Shown here: piece after piece, positions 1 to 12,636 of the stretch
Layout of the letters: each line of letters begins with the position of its first letter
Position numbering within the stretch: position 1 is the stretch's first letter
Program-made: the position numbers and the translations under genes
DNA from: Diplosphaera chodatii
Taxonomy: Eukaryota; Chlorophyta; Trebouxiophyceae; Prasiolales; Stichococcaceae
Assembly: GCA_032358165.1 (NCBI GenBank)
Contig: JAALGY010000059.1
Span: 930,001-994,000 of the forward strand
Length of the DNA: 64,000 nt
Reading direction: 5' to 3'
The notes under the pieces: generated by a model
Database searches by the model: none
What the model was told of the DNA's origin: nothing
The model's input: only the letters and a program-made list of their open reading frames with translations

Positions 1-2132
1 AGTCTGAGGCTGACACCATGCCGGGCACAGTGGCTGTGTCTGCATCCCACAGTGGCGCTGAAGCGATCCCCTGTGGCACGTGCAAAACCACCTGACCACC
101 GGTGTGCTAGCTTGTAGCATACCTCATATGAAAACTCGCAAGATACAGGGTGGACTGCCATACGGTTGGGCACCGAATGGTCTTGGCAGCCTCAAATAGT
201 GGCGTGGGCACAGCATGCAACCACAGCCCCCAGTCGCACGACGTCACAGCTGGCCCAGGACGCCAGCTGAGACGCATGACAAGCCGTGCTCCCTTGTGCG
301 AGCTGGGCACAGCCTGACAAGCGGCTTGCAGCGCCGCGACTCGCCTGCTCGTGCAGCGCGTGGAAGGCCTGCCGGATGGGCAGCGCCGAGTCCAGCAGCA
401 CCACCTTGCCGGACTCCGGGATGAGCTCGTACACGGTGTGCATCGCCAGGAACTCGCGCACCTTCCGCCGCGTGTACTCCGGGTCGTTGGTCTGCACAGC
501 AAACCGACACGGTCCCGCAGCTGCTGCGGCCCCGTGTGCAGCTCCTCGGCGTGAGCGTCGTGTCTCCAGTTTCCTTGGCTCGCACCCCGCGCACTGGTTG
601 GGGTATGGAAGCCTAAGGTGACGGGTGCCAGGTACATTGGGAAGCTATGGCTCTTAGCTCGGCTCTGCCAGGACCATGCTTCGAACTGAGGACGAGAAGC
701 ATGCAGCACGCCCCTCAGCCCAGTGCAGGGTGGCAGTCCTGCTCATGCATTGGGGCCCACACCGGGGAGCAGAGGCAGCAGGCGCACACCAAGCCGACCG
801 ACCTGCACCACTATCGGCGTGCCGGGCTGCTGCGCCGGCGCGGAGGGGGAGTCCGCGTCCATGGGCGTGTCGCCGTCGTCGCCGGCGCCGCCGCCGCCGC
901 CGCCGGGGTGCGCCTCCGCCGCCGGGCCGCTGCCGGCGCCCGCCATCGCGCCCGAACCCTGCGACGTGACTGGCTCCAGTCCACCCCTCAGAGTCTCTGG
1001 CAGACCACGGACCCACGGCTGCTGACAAGTGTGCATGAACCTCATGCCATTCCCCTGATAGAAGGGACGTCCTTGCCAGACCTCGGCTCATGATCGCTGG
1101 AAGGCAGCTTTCCAATTGTCAAGCTAGGACCTTCTCGTGTGCATTTCCAGGGTGACAGCGAGACATGCAGCTGGAATACATGTGCGTGAGTTGATTTGCA
1201 TCTGAGCTGTACGTCACGCTGCAAGTGATGGCAGGCTGGAGCTTGCCTGCGGGGAGGGCGGTGCGTGCTGCGCATGGGCCGCATGTGCCGCTGCGGGCGG
1301 CTGCTGCTGCTGCTGCTGCTGCTGCGGGTCGTGCTGCTGCTGGTGCTGCTCTCGCTGAGGCGCCGCCTCCCCGGCGGCTGGCGCTCCACTGCGGGAACAT
1401 GCATCTTTGATGAGGTGGCGCAAGAATGAAACCATTGCAGAGTGCACATCATGGATACTTTTGGTGTCATCACGTCGGCAGGGCAGTGCGCCCCACCCTT
1501 CAGGCCGCCGCACGAACAGCCAGTTGTTGACGTTCCCCAGCGGGTCGGGCATGTACGGCTGGCTCTCATCGTGTCGCCAGGAGCCGTCTACAATGAACTT
1601 GTATTGGTGGTACCTGCACAGTGCAAGTTCTTCCTCTGGCCACCTTTTTGACAGTATGTGCTGTGATAGTCCTGTTGCGTGCTGCTGCGTGCAGCTCCAT
1701 ACCGATCGCGACACAGCATTGCAGAGCAGCCTGTAGCTTGCGCATGCTGCAGATGAGCAGATTGTAGCTGTACCCGGGTGGCAGGTGCACGACGACTGCA
1801 AAGGTCTCAGGCGACTCCGGGACCGGCGACATGGGCATGGTCTCCACCCATCGCGTGAACGAGCCGCATAGGTGCACCTGCAGTGATCGGCGGCGGGCGT
1901 CAAGTACCTGCACATGCGCCAACAGCTGCCGCAGCAGCACAGCCCAGCTGTACAGCAGCGGCTGCTTTCACTAACGCGCAGGCACATCCTAGTGCAGGCA
2001 GCGACTCTCCTCCTGTCTACTGGCATCAGGAGCACAAGCTTGGGGCCAGCTTGACAGAGAGTGGTGCTCGCTGCTCACCGTCTTGCCGCCGAAGCGCCAC
2101 ACAAACTTCGTTGGCACAAAGTAGGCGCACAT
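1..2132 (-). CDS. SNF4: SnRK1 beta-gamma subunit (SNF4-like), 3' end beyond window
   Basis: Energy-sensing regulatory subunit of SnRK1 (plant AMPK): a glycogen-binding CBM48 joined to gamma-type CBS domains, an arrangement specific to the green lineage. Exons on the minus strand: 2079-2132 (start MCAYFVPTKFVWRFGGK), 1774-1877 (CGSFTRWVETMPMSP), 1497-1613 (YHQYKFIVDGSWRHDESQP), 1218-1388 (low complexity), 803-958 (TPMDADSP linker), 345-491 (VYELIPESGKVVLLDSALP, first CBS) and 1-70 (GIASAPLWDAD), where the window ends. The remaining CBS repeats are off the left edge. The intron after base 345 uses a GC donor. The frame of exon 1218-1388, a CAG/GCA run, could not be fixed: polyQ joins to the upstream exon, polyA to the downstream one. 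An upstream in-frame Met at 2339 exists, but 2132 fits plant homologues. It is transcribed divergently from the P450. Confidence 0.88.
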
Positions 2133-2566
2133 GGCGCCCAACGGCGGGCGCCGCAGCCGGCTGGCCCGCCGCGATGGCCCGTGATTCCCTGGCCAAGCTG
2201 CTGATGCTGACTGGGCTTGGCCTCTTGTAAACCTGCTGTTGCGTCCGGCGGGGCTGTCAGCCTCACACACCCTCGAGCAGCACGGATGTGCACGCAATTG
2301 ACGTGGTTGCAGGTGCCGATCATGCGTAGTTTGCCGCATGAGCCGGCAACATCCACTCCTCTACCAAAGCCAAACCAAACCCTGCTCCAGCTCGGCATTT
2401 GCATAACTTTTACGTTATACTATGCGTCGATGACACGCCCAAGCCTCCTATATGCGCGCATCCAAGAGTGTCAGTAACTGATAGGTGAGAAAGTGTTGAA
2501 CATACAATTTGCAGCCCTGGGCTGCGGTCTGCTGAACGTTGGTATTGCTGCGGCTATCACAGCAGG
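2133..2566. promoter_or_regulatory. divergent promoter region, SnRK1 subunit / P450
   Basis: These 434 bases separate two divergent start codons and should hold both 5' UTRs and promoters. The stretch around 2400-2460 is locally AT-richer than the flanks, but I see no clear TATA box or repeat. Confidence 0.4.
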
Positions 2567-5500
2567 ATGTGGCCTTCCTGGGCACTCGCGCTGCTTCTAA
2601 CTGCAGTTGGGGTAGGGAATCATTCCGCATGTGCATCTCCTGGTCATGCATGATGCCCTGTAAGTCTTTGCGGCGAGTTCGCGTCCTAGGCCTGCGCTGG
2701 AGTTTCGGGATGCATGCACAGATGGACGTGTGCCCGTGACTTGGAAGCTGCTCCATCGCAGGTGTACCTGTACGGCCTCAATTTACGAGCCAGATGGAGG
2801 CTTCGCCACATACCCGGGCCTACGCCGCAGTGGCTGTTCGGCAACCTGCGTCAGGTGCTCTGCGCTGGACCGGCATCATTGCCATGCTGACAATTATTCT
2901 ATATACCTATGCTTTTGCGGTGCGTGTGGTGTCTGTCATCTGTTCCCCACCTTGATCCACTCCCAACACGATTGGTGATCATGAGTCAGCTGCCTGCAGA
3001 TGAAGCCGGGCATGCATGTGACGCTACCGGAGTATGCCAAGAAGTTTGGTCCGGTCTGCAAGCTGTTCTTTGGCCGGTTTGCCATCGTGCTCATCAGCGA
3101 CCCTGACGCCGTCAAGGAGGTGTGGCTGTGCATGGCAAACATCCGCACAAGGCACCGTTCACGCGCGTGCTCTGATATTTATTCGCATACAGTGATGCAC
3201 AGCAGATTGCTGACGCTGCTAGGCATTCAATGTACACACTGCTGTCGTGGTTGGGAGTGCGGCGTCCTATCCCGCTTGCCAGCTCTGCAGGTGTGCGTGT
3301 CCAAGTTCATGGCTTTCCACGACCGGCAGTACAACATGGGCCAGATCGGTGGTAATGACGATGAGGCCAACTGCACCATGAAGTATGGCATGCTGTCAGC
3401 CAGGTACATGGCTGGCTCTTCTGCCTTGTCACAGTGGTATACCCAGGGCAAGAGTGTCAGGGCAACCCAGCACATGATGCTGCCTGCTTGATTCCTATTG
3501 AAAGCGACACGAGTCGCTTTACTGCTTCAGTCCAGGGTCCGTACACTGCAGGGGCAAGTACTGGGCAGGGCTGCGCGCCAGCTGCGAGCGCGTCTTCCAC
3601 TCCGGGCAGCTGGCGATGTATGCGCCGCTCATGAACTCGGCCGCCGAGAAGCTCGCGGCGCGGCTGCGGCGGGGCCCGGCGGCCGCCACAGAACCAGCGC
3701 TGGCGCCGGTCGAGGCCGCCGTGAACAGCGCGGATGCCGCTGCATCAGCGGGCACAGACAAGCAGGCGGCGCCGGCGCCGGATGCTGCTGCGGCGGCCCA
3801 GCAGCCCGCCGACCCCAGGGCGATCAATGTCAACGCCGCGCTCGCCACCATGACCCTGGAGGTCATCGGCACCAGCGCCTTTGGGTGGGCTGCGGTGTAT
3901 GTCCACCCGTCTCTGGAGCACCAGCTCAGGGCTGCTCGGTTGTCGCCTGTCCTGGTGCTCCACCATGTCGTTCGCCCCCGGTGTTGAGCAGTCTCTGGCA
4001 CCTGCTGCAGGGTGGAGTTCGACACCAGCAAGGAGGACTCGCGCATCGTGCAGGAGGTGCGGCCTCGGTCGTGGCATCGACAGCCTTGTGAACTTGTGGT
4101 GTGTCACACGACATGAAGAGGAGCATCAGCAGGGAGCTGCTCGCCGCTGCAGGCCAAGTTCGTGATGTCCCCGCCGCAGCGCCCCAACAGCCTGCTGCGC
4201 ATGGGCAGCATCCTGGTGCCCGAGCTCGGGTGCGACACACCTGAGCATTCACAAAACCAACACTGCCGTCGTCCGCACACCATCCTCCTCAGCTTGGACA
4301 CATCACGGCCTGGCCCTGCGCCTGCGCATGGTGCACGCGGCATGACAGCAGGCGCGCATGCACACGTGGCACTCCCATTCCGAAAGTGACACCCGCAGGC
4401 GGCTGTGGTTCCTGCTGTCGTCCTGGTCGGGGTCCGAGGCGGTGCACGGCAGCTTCAAGGCGCGCGGCTACCTGCTGGGCACCAGCCAGGTGCGCGGGCG
4501 CTGTGGCCGTGGAACAGGCCCACAGGCATGACCAATACCCTGAAGCCACGCCAGGCCTGGTGTTGCTGGAGGCCGCTGCCCATGGCCACCAGCATGCTGA
4601 GCAGGGCGGAGGCCGTTCTGCAGGTGCTGATGCGGAATGCCCGCAAGCAGCTGGGCGCAGAGGGCGGCGAGGGTGCGGCTGCGGCGGGCGGCGTGGAGTT
4701 GCCGAACGGCAGCAGCGCAGCGGCAGGCGCCGAGGCAGCCTCGAACGGCGCAGGCACCTCGGCGCAGGCGGCAGCCTCGGGGCGCAGGGACCCAGGCCTG
4801 CGTTTCTACGACGAGGTGACCATGTGCACAGATGGGCCCCTCTCGTCAGGTCACCAGCTCGCCACGGCGACGTGATGTACGTTGCTGTGCACCTACTGCG
4901 CTTGGCTCCTGTGTGTTCTTGATCAAAGGGCTTGAAGACCAGGACTTGACCCTGGAGTGGAGGTGTGCACGAACCGGAGTCAGCGTTTTCCAGTGCGCAG
5001 CAGCGGCAGGCTGCTGTCCTCATGCTGCTCAGGGCTGCTGCAGATTGCGAAATCAGGCTGTGATGTGGCGCCGTTGTCACCGCAGGCCAAGGCGGACGCC
5101 AGGCGGGAGTACGGCGCGGCGGTGCCCCGCGACGGCAGCCTGCTGCACCACCTGCTGCGCGCGCACAACAAGGAGACCGGGCGCCCCTTCTCCGAGCTGG
5201 AGATCATGGCGCAGGGCAACACCTTCCTGCTGGCGGGTGCGTCGCCGCTGGCCTGGCAGCCTGACGCACAGGAGCAATGGCGTATAGGCGCAGTGGCGTA
5301 TAGGAGCAGTGGCGTCTGCACTTGCTTCTTCTCAACAAAGTGTGGGGGCAGTGTTTCCACTGCTGCCACACGTCGTTCCTGCAGTCTCTTGCCTGCAGTC
5401 TGCAAGCGCAGTGGCCACATGTACATGGACATGCAGGGTACGAGACGACGTCGACGGCGCTGACATTTGCCATCGCCGCGCTGGCGCGGCACCCCGAGGT

Positions 5501-6686
5501 GGAGGCCAAGCTGCTGGCCGAGGTGGATGCGTTCCCCTGGGACGCCTCCGCTGGAGTCCCGTTCGAGCACATCGCCAAGCTGCCCTACACGCGCGCCATC
5601 ATCGACGAGGCGATGCGGTGAGCGAGTTCCCATGCCCTGGCTCACACCTGCGCTTGGTCAGGCTGTCAGCACACCACCAGCCGCAAATGCCCCGATGTAC
5701 ATGCGCAGTCTTCAGCAGCGGCAGCGGGGTGAGCAGTCCAGGCGGACGCACATCCTCACTGCAGCGAGTCTGAAATACACACATGTGGAGCACCGGCATG
5801 GTCAGGCCGCTCACGTCCATCATGCTCACGTCCATCATCGCAGGTACTGGCCGCCGGTCACGCCGATGGTCGGGCTGCAGCGGGAGGCAACAGCAGACAC
5901 GGTCGTGGGCGGCTACCGGCTGCCGCGCACCGCCAAGCTGTGGATCAACGTGAATGCCATCCACCACGACGAGCGGTTTTGGCCCGAGCCCGAGGTACCT
6001 GCTGTGCAGCACGCGCAGCAAGTGCTTGGATGTACACTGTGCGATTGCACACGGCAGCTCAAGCACCTTATCCCACATGAGGCCAGCTTGTGTGTTACGG
6101 TGGTGGAGTGCACACAGCTCACACCACCAATCTCATCAGTCAAGATACCAGGTTTGACATCTCATGCGTCGAGCGCTTGACAGGTGTTCAAGCCGGAGCG
6201 CTTCTTGGAAGGCAGCCCAGAGGCAGCAGCCCGGCACCCTTTCGCCTACCTGCCCTTCGGTGTGCTGTTAACTGCCTTCCAACCTTCGTCCACGCAGCTG
6301 CTCGTGTTTCAGCTGACAGTGTCTGGTTGCAAATCCCAGCAGACAGATGGTATGTCACAGTGGACTTGCTGCTTGCAGGCGCTGGCCCGCGCAAGTGCAT
6401 CGGCTACCGTTTTGCCCTCGAAGAGGCCGTCATCACGCTGGCGCAGCTGTACCGGCACTTCACCTTCAGGTGTTTAACAAACTGCCGCACCTGTTGCCCA
6501 CGCAGCTCGTACTCCATGTGTGTGGCGTCCCTGTCCAACCTTGCAGTGGAACATTTGGACTTCGTGCTTTGCAGACTGGACGAGGCGAAGCACCCGGCAG
6601 GCCAGCCGCTCGACCTGAGCTCCGGAATTACCCTGTCCATAAAAGGCGGCGCTTGGGTCATTCCAACACCACGGGTGCCATCTTGA
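2567..6686 (+). CDS. cytochrome P450 monooxygenase, membrane-anchored
   Basis: Heme-thiolate monooxygenase; substrate not predictable. Exon 1 (2567-2611, MWPSWALALLLTAVG) is an N-terminal membrane anchor. Exon 2 (2762-2854) carries the basic stop-transfer and proline-rich hinge RHIPGPTPQWLFGNLRQ. Later exons give ISDPDAVKE (from 3000), KYWAGLRASCERVFHSGQ (about 3550), an Ala-rich insert with TMTLEVIGTSAFG (about 3840), the I-helix GYETTSTALTFAI (about 5440, with the acidic-Thr pair), the K-helix ExxR as EAMR (about 5612), the PERF-like VFKPERFLEG (6186) and the heme ligand loop PFG/AGPRKCIGYRFALEE split by an intron (6258 and 6379). It ends at WVIPTPRVPS. About 14 exons. The ETT I-helix and the KCIG ligand loop show it should be active. 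The family number cannot be assigned by eye, and a few mid-gene exon edges (3290-3500, 4560-4800) are provisional. Confidence 0.9.
5274..5316. repeat. 16-bp tandem repeat in P450 intron
   Basis: Nearly three copies of a 16-base unit resembling GCAGTGGCGTATAGGA lie just after the donor of the intron following the exon that ends LLAG. Confidence 0.7.
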
Positions 6687-7310
6687 CCGCGTCTCTGCAG
6701 TTGCTGCGAATTTGTTGGTCACCTTTACTCTTTCATTCTTGTGCAGCTGTAGGCTGTGCCGCTGCCAGCGCTAGTGCTGCGGCGTTGTGTGTACATGTTT
6801 GCATAGGATTGTGAGTTGGAGGACTTTGAGAAGACATTCTGCTGAACCTGCTCGGCAACAGTGTATCAGGGGATCTGCCCACTGCGCTTGTAAGGCAGGT
6901 TTGCGAATGGGATGTTAGTGTGCCTTTCTGCCACCGGACGACATGTGGCCTATTGACCTGCCGCTCGGCATGCGACTCTCCGGCAGCAGCGGCATCAGCG
7001 CCCCACACAGCGCACTTGCAACCAGCGACTTCAAGCATTACCATCAGCTGCTTGCCACCTGTTGCGGTGCTTGCTGCGTGCCCGGCTACCAGCTGGCCTT
7101 GTGAACGCCACCAGATGCTGCACGAAAGAAAGGTTCCTATACAGCGGCACCACAGCCACGGCAGCAGCGTCTCCAGCGCGCTGATCGTCCGCATTTCACG
7201 GCTTCGACGCAGCTGCAGCCACTCGCCGCCGGGTTGAGCTGCAGCCGAGAAAGCGTGGCTTGCTGCAGCCTCAAATCCCACGCCAAAAGGAGGCTACCGT
7301 ACAGGGCACC
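6687..7310. other. P450 3' flank with TGTAA signal; S6K 5' flank
   Basis: No gene seen. TGTAA at 6889-6893, 203 bases after the P450 stop, is the probable algal polyadenylation signal. The rest should be the 5' flank of the kinase gene. Open frames here have no splice support or recognisable product. Confidence 0.5.
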
Positions 7311-10300
7311 ATGGCCAGTCCGCCCAAGCTCAATCCAAAGGCCGCAGCTTTTGTGCCAACATTCGGCACGGGCAGCGATCTGGTGAGGTCCGTTCGACAT
7401 GATGCTTCTTGCCTGCAGCGCCGCTGACTGTACATTACAAGGATCCAATGGCAGCGCCAACGTCGAGCTGTCATGCCTTTGGGATCTAAGCCGTTCATGG
7501 TGTACGGCTTAAAGCAGGCGAGCTGGGCTCAGGGCCTGACAGAGCCGAAGAGCAGCAGCAATGCAGCTGGCGGCAATGGCTTGGCCAGCGTTCCCGCAGC
7601 AACTGCTGGCTCGGGCAATGCAGGGCGCCACCACACAGGCAACCGCGGCGTGCCTGGGGCGCTTGCCGACCATGCCACAGCCGCCAATGGCAATGGCAAT
7701 GCAGGCGGTGCTGTAATTGGCGGCAGCAGCAACATCGGTCCCGGCAACGGCAGCCGCCGGCCCGCCTGGGGCCGGCAGCCCAGCGGCGGACGGGACTCTC
7801 AGGCCGCAGCCGCAACCAGTGCGGATGCGAGTCCCTTTGCCGCTGTCCCACCCTCCAGCGTCCTGCAGCCGGGCCTCCCGGCCATCAGCACGCTGGCCAG
7901 GGCGGAACCCCAGCCGGCAGCCGCTCCAAAGTCGGCGGTGCCCACCGGCCGTCCTCCTACAGCCCACATCACATCCCTGAAGACGCAGCCGGTGGCTACG
8001 CACTCTCAGGTGGCATCCCTTCTGATCCTCGAATCCAGAGCAAGCTGACCACTGTTGCCCAAGTTGCATACACCTGGGTGCAATTTGCTTGCTGTCAGAA
8101 GACACATCATCCAGCCAGTCTCAGGCCTGGGCACGTGTCGCAGACGCTGGCAACGGTGGCAGCGAAGCTCAGCGGCGAGTCGTGGATGGCGAGCCACACG
8201 CGCCGCGCGATCGGCTCCGACTCGGGCGACCTGGACCTCGACTTCGACGATGTGTTCGGCAAGCCCGGCAGCCGGGAGGAGGACGGCGCGCTGTCGGCGG
8301 CGCCGTCCGTCGAGGTCAGCAGGGCACCGGAGCCCAGCTGCTGTTCAGCGCGGGGCGGCTTGCTTTGCACATCCAGTGGTGGCGCCTCGAGATGGCACGT
8401 AGCCTTGCATAAAATAGCTTGCAAACCTTGCCTCAGTCCGCCGTGCAAGATGGGTGCTGTGATGGCAGTGTCACCCACATCCTGCCTGCTGCAGAGTCCG
8501 TCAAGTGGAGCGGCGCAGGCGGAGGCGGCGCTGCTCAGTGCGCACTCGCTTGAGGAGACGCTCGCAGACGGCGGCATGGTTGCCACCAGGTGCTGCCGGT
8601 ATTTGGCAAGGTGCTGAGGCAAGCACAAAGCAGCTGCCTGGTCGCTCGCAAGGAACAGTCTTATATGAACAGTCTTAGAGTTCCGGCGTCGAGCAAGCAG
8701 CTGGTTGATGCAGATGCTGCTGATTTGCAGCTATGCCGAGGCGGAGGGCCCCGCGGTGGCTGCGGAGACGCCGCGCGTCGTGACCGACGCTGATGGCAGC
8801 CCCTGCACCCCAGCCCAGCCGGTGCGCAGTCCGCCCTACACGTGGCGCGGACCTGTCCGCCGGCAGCAGATTGGGTGCACACAGGCGTGCCCTGTGTTTC
8901 ATGTGCTGGAGCTGGCGCAGCGAATCCTGCGGCATGCCTTGTGCACCATCGTGCTGCAACTGGTGCAGGTGCTGCTGCGGCCCGGGGATGTGCCCATGTC
9001 GCCGTCAAAGGTGTCGCCGGCGGACTTCCAGGTCCTGAAGGTCGTCGGGCAGGGCGCCTTCGGCAAGGTGGGAAGCGGTGCCTCCTGCCAGTTCTGATGT
9101 AGGCGGACACAACACAGAGCATTGGCCGATCCTGCAGCAGTGTGGAGATGTACGTGTCCTGCAGCACCGATGGGACCGAATGAGGCTTCTGTGCTGATCA
9201 GTGCACTGCCATGACGGCAGGTGTTCCAGGTGCGGAAGCGGGACTCGGGGCGCATCTACGCGATGAAGGTCATGCGCAAGGTGGGCCTCGACTTTCGGGC
9301 GTTTATCCCACATGTTGAGGTCGCGCCGAGCTGTGACCTGGGGTGCGGCCCGCAGCGACGCCGGGCACGGTGCCTGGCCTGCCCGACGGCCCCGCGTGAG
9401 GACACGCCGTTCTGGGCTGAGCGGCCGCGCCGTTGCCGCAGGACCGCATCCTGGCGCGCGACCACGGGGAGTATGTGCGGGCGGAGCGCGATGTGCTGAC
9501 GTCCGTGCGCCACCCCTTCATCGTGCAGCTGCACTGGTCCTTCCAGGTGCGCCCGCGCCCAGGCGCTGTATCAGAGTAGCCTTCCGCTGCCCGCCTTGTC
9601 CCGTTGCCGCCACGGGCTGGCTGGCGTGACGAGAACCGACCGTCCCTGCACTGCCTCGATCCTGCTGCCCGGTGTCAGCGCGGTGGCCATGCATGTCACC
9701 ATGTCATCCAGCGGGAGTGATCGCCCCCCTGACCTGTCTGCAAATCCGGTCTTGCGTGTGCAGACGGCGGCCAAGCTGTACCTGGTGCTCGACTTTGTCA
9801 ACGGCGGCCACCTGTTCTTCAACCTGTACAGGCACGGCTCGCATGTTGACCTGACCAACATGGCCAGGCACCTTGACACTCCAGCACCGCAGCAGCACCT
9901 TGCCACTCTGCAATGTCGGCTGACGCTGCATGTTGCAATACTGCGGCAGTGGTGTGAGGAGGCGGATGCAGGTGTATGCTTGCGGGTCAATAGCAGTGGC
10001 AGCTGCGCCCTTGCAGGCAGCTCTTGACTGCTTTCCTGCTGTCACACAGGGCGGGCATCTTCGATGAGGAGCAGGCGCGGCTGTACACCGCGGAGATCGT
10101 GGCGGCCATCGCCCACCTGCACTCGCTGCACATCGTGCACCGCGATCTGAAGCCGGTGAGGACTCGAACATCGCTGCTGCCCAGCCGGCTGCTAGATTGT
10201 GTGGCACGCTCTCAGTGTGGTTGGGCTCAGCGACTACGCGGCCACCAGCTGACAGAAGTAGCAGCAGTTCACCCTGTGGCATCCACAGGCTGGACACTGA

Positions 10301-12219
10301 AGCGTGGGCGAGGTCCACCTCATGCGACGTGCACGTCTGATTCTATGTCGTCAGTGAGCTCATGCGTCGGGCGCGCAGGAGAATGTGCTGCTGGACGCGG
10401 AGGGGCACATCCGCATCACCGACTTCGGGCTGGCGAAGAGCGGCATGCGCGACGGCGAGCGCTCCAACTCGCTGATCGGCACCATGGAGTACATGGCGCC
10501 CGAGGTCATCGCCGGCTCCGGGCACGGCAAGGTACTGCAGCAGTGTCATAAAACTGGTGGATCTCAATGTAGTCAGCGGACCAGGTCGCTGACCGGCACC
10601 ATGGAGTGTATGGCGCCCGAGGTCATCAGCGGCTTTGGCCATGACAAGGCACTGCAGTAGTATGTCATAAGATGCGCACTTGGGATGGGGCGAAGGCAGG
10701 CTGTGGTGCGGTGGACCACCTGTCAGGTGTCAGGAGGGCTACTCCCTCCTGTCACCTGGGCGTAAGTTTTCCGTCCAACAGCCTCGCGTCTTTATTGCGG
10801 TGCACTGTCATGTTGCGCAGCATACTCTGCAGTCTGAAAGAAGCCTCCCCCATGTGCTGGACAATGTCTGCCCCTATTTTTTCAACTAGAACATGCATCA
10901 TGCATCGAGACGAACCCTGTTGCGGCCCTGCTGATGCTGTGACCTGTTTCGGTCATGGTGCCGGTGACCACCGTCGACCTGTGGGCATTGCTGCGTGTGT
11001 CATCCACCCTGCACCATGACCCATCCTCCATTGCCAAGCTGTTCAAGTGTGAACATGCTGAGCGCCCTGCTGTGCAGGCGGTGGACTGGTGGTCGGTGGG
11101 CATCCTGCTGTACGAGATGCTGTGCGGGGTGACGCCCTTCCGTCAGAAGGACAAGGCGAAGCTGCGGCGCATGATCACCTGCGACAAGCTCAAGTTCACC
11201 AAGAACGCCGACGGTGCGCCGCAGTTCGTGAAATGTGTGGTGGCACTGCTCAGCTTTTCCAGTTGCTGCCAACCTGAATGTTCTCCGAACCCATGCATGT
11301 TTCGTAGCTATCATTGTCGTGGGTACCTCGTAGTCTGTGCCTTGCCAAGTGATGCTGCCGCAAGTGCCGAGCTCGTTGGCTCGGCTCTTTGGCTTGCTCT
11401 TGTCGTGCACAGGCTGCAGATGTCAGCTGCCCGAATGCATAGCTAGCACCCAAGACTGTACTTGATTGGCATGCTAGCCAGGCCTGGTCGCTGTGGCCAT
11501 CGGAGTGTCACACCGAGGTGCAAACGTGTTTCTGTTGGGCTCGTTCCAGGCTACCTGTCGGGCGACGCCAAGTCGCTGGTCAAGGCGCTGCTGGAGAAGG
11601 ACGCAGGGCGGCGCCTGGGGTCCGGCGCCACGGGCGCCGCCGCCGTGAAGGCGCACCCCTTCTTCCGCCGCATCAATTGGCAGGCCCTCACCGCCCGGCA
11701 GGTGCGCGGGGCTGCCGAAGAGTTCACCAGCGGGTGGCGTTTGACTACCTTTAGGGGCTGTGACCCGCTGTTCATCCAGTGCTTCCACCTGCACACGCCT
11801 GCAGAGATATGCATTTGCGGGAGCCAGCATCGTCAGCAACCGTCATGACGGCGCTTTTAACCATGCTGCAGATCCCGTCGCCCTACTGCCCGCGCACCGA
11901 CGGCATCCACTGCACCGACAACTTCGACAAGCTGTGGACGGGTGCGCAGTGCTGCTGCTCTTTACATCCGCACTGACACGTCCACGGCTTGTGCACCTGG
12001 GTTCAGGAAGTTCGCAGGTTGACCTGTCTGCATAGAAGGTGTCGAGAGGTGCTGACAGCGTCATGCGTGCCCATTGCAGACCGGACGCCAGAGGACTCTC
12101 CGGTCGGCACACCCATCGGCACCCCTGTAGCGGGCAACAGCTTCCGGGGCTTCACCTACGTCGCGCCCTCCTTCCTGGCCTCGCCCACCAGCTCCCCCAG
12201 CAAGCCCAGCATCCTGTGA
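7311..12219 (+). CDS. S6K: plant-type S6 kinase (AGC kinase) with N-terminal PAM2 motif
   Basis: Ser/Thr kinase downstream of TOR that phosphorylates ribosomal protein S6. Exon 1 (7311-7382) encodes a PAM2 motif, KLNPKAAAFVP, which binds the MLLE domain of poly(A)-binding protein. Exon 2 (about 7455-8009) is a Gly/Ala/Ser/Pro-rich linker. Exon 3 (8144-8314) has DLDLDFDDVFGK, matching the EFSDVFG segment of plant S6Ks. The kinase domain starts at SPADFQVLKVVGQGAFGK (about 9002) and has the catalytic Lys in IYAMKVMRK, HRDLKP (about 10139), DFGLAK (about 10421), GTMEYMAPE (about 10479) and VDWWSVGILLYEML (11083). It ends with the AGC tail NFDKLW and the hydrophobic motif FRGFTYVAPSFL, as in S6K. 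All catalytic residues are present. The N-terminal exons join in phase, which supports one transcript. The intron at 9832 has a GC donor. TGTAA follows at 12394. Confidence 0.9.
10577..10669 (+). repeat. intronic partial copy of the S6K activation-loop exon
   Basis: This segment in the intron after the DFG/APE exon repeats, 107 bases downstream, the last part of that exon plus its donor and the first intron bases (original about 10458-10552). It reads SLTGTMECMAPEVISGFGHD against SLIGTMEYMAPEVIAGSGHG. Its former donor reads GC instead of GT. It is open but cannot replace the whole exon. Confidence 0.85.
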
Positions 12220-12393
12220 GGGCAGCTTAGAGACATGGGTAGGTGGTGTAGCGTGGATTCTCAGCGCCGTGCAATTGCCGCCAGGCTGGAGACCGCTACA
12301 GTAGTATGCAGTGTAGCTCTGAGGGTTCATCAGAGTTCAGGCATAGCCCGATAAAGTAGTCAGATTGGTGAGCCTTCGTTCACCCTTTGAGTT

Positions 12394-12398
12394 TGTAA
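12394..12398 (+). terminator. TGTAA polyadenylation signal of S6K gene
   Basis: TGTAA lies 175 bases after the kinase stop codon, a normal distance for green-algal 3' UTRs. The rest of 12,220-12,636 shows no gene and should hold the S6K 3' UTR and the promoter of the next gene. Confidence 0.5.
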
Positions 12399-12636
12399 AG
12401 GTTGGAGTACCCGTGTGGTGGCACTGCTCTGCCCCTGCCAAGGTGGTCAAACAATAATGCCCGGAACATCCCCCGCCTCCCACCAACTGCCTCGCACGAT
12501 CGAACTGCTGGCCAACGCTGCGCTGCGCTGCGTGCGGCATCGCACCATCACTGCCCTACCCTCCATCGTCAAACACGTAGGCCTGGCCCTGCAGATCATC
12601 TTCGGGAACAGCGATATCATAGTCACGGCGGAAAAC

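Noticed and set aside
1301..1330. CTG run, and a similar one at about 19052-19082, as a microsatellite or transposon end
   Set aside because: Both lie in minus-strand exons as CAG repeats, encoding polyQ in TPP and polyQ or polyA in the SnRK1 subunit. No element structure surrounds them.
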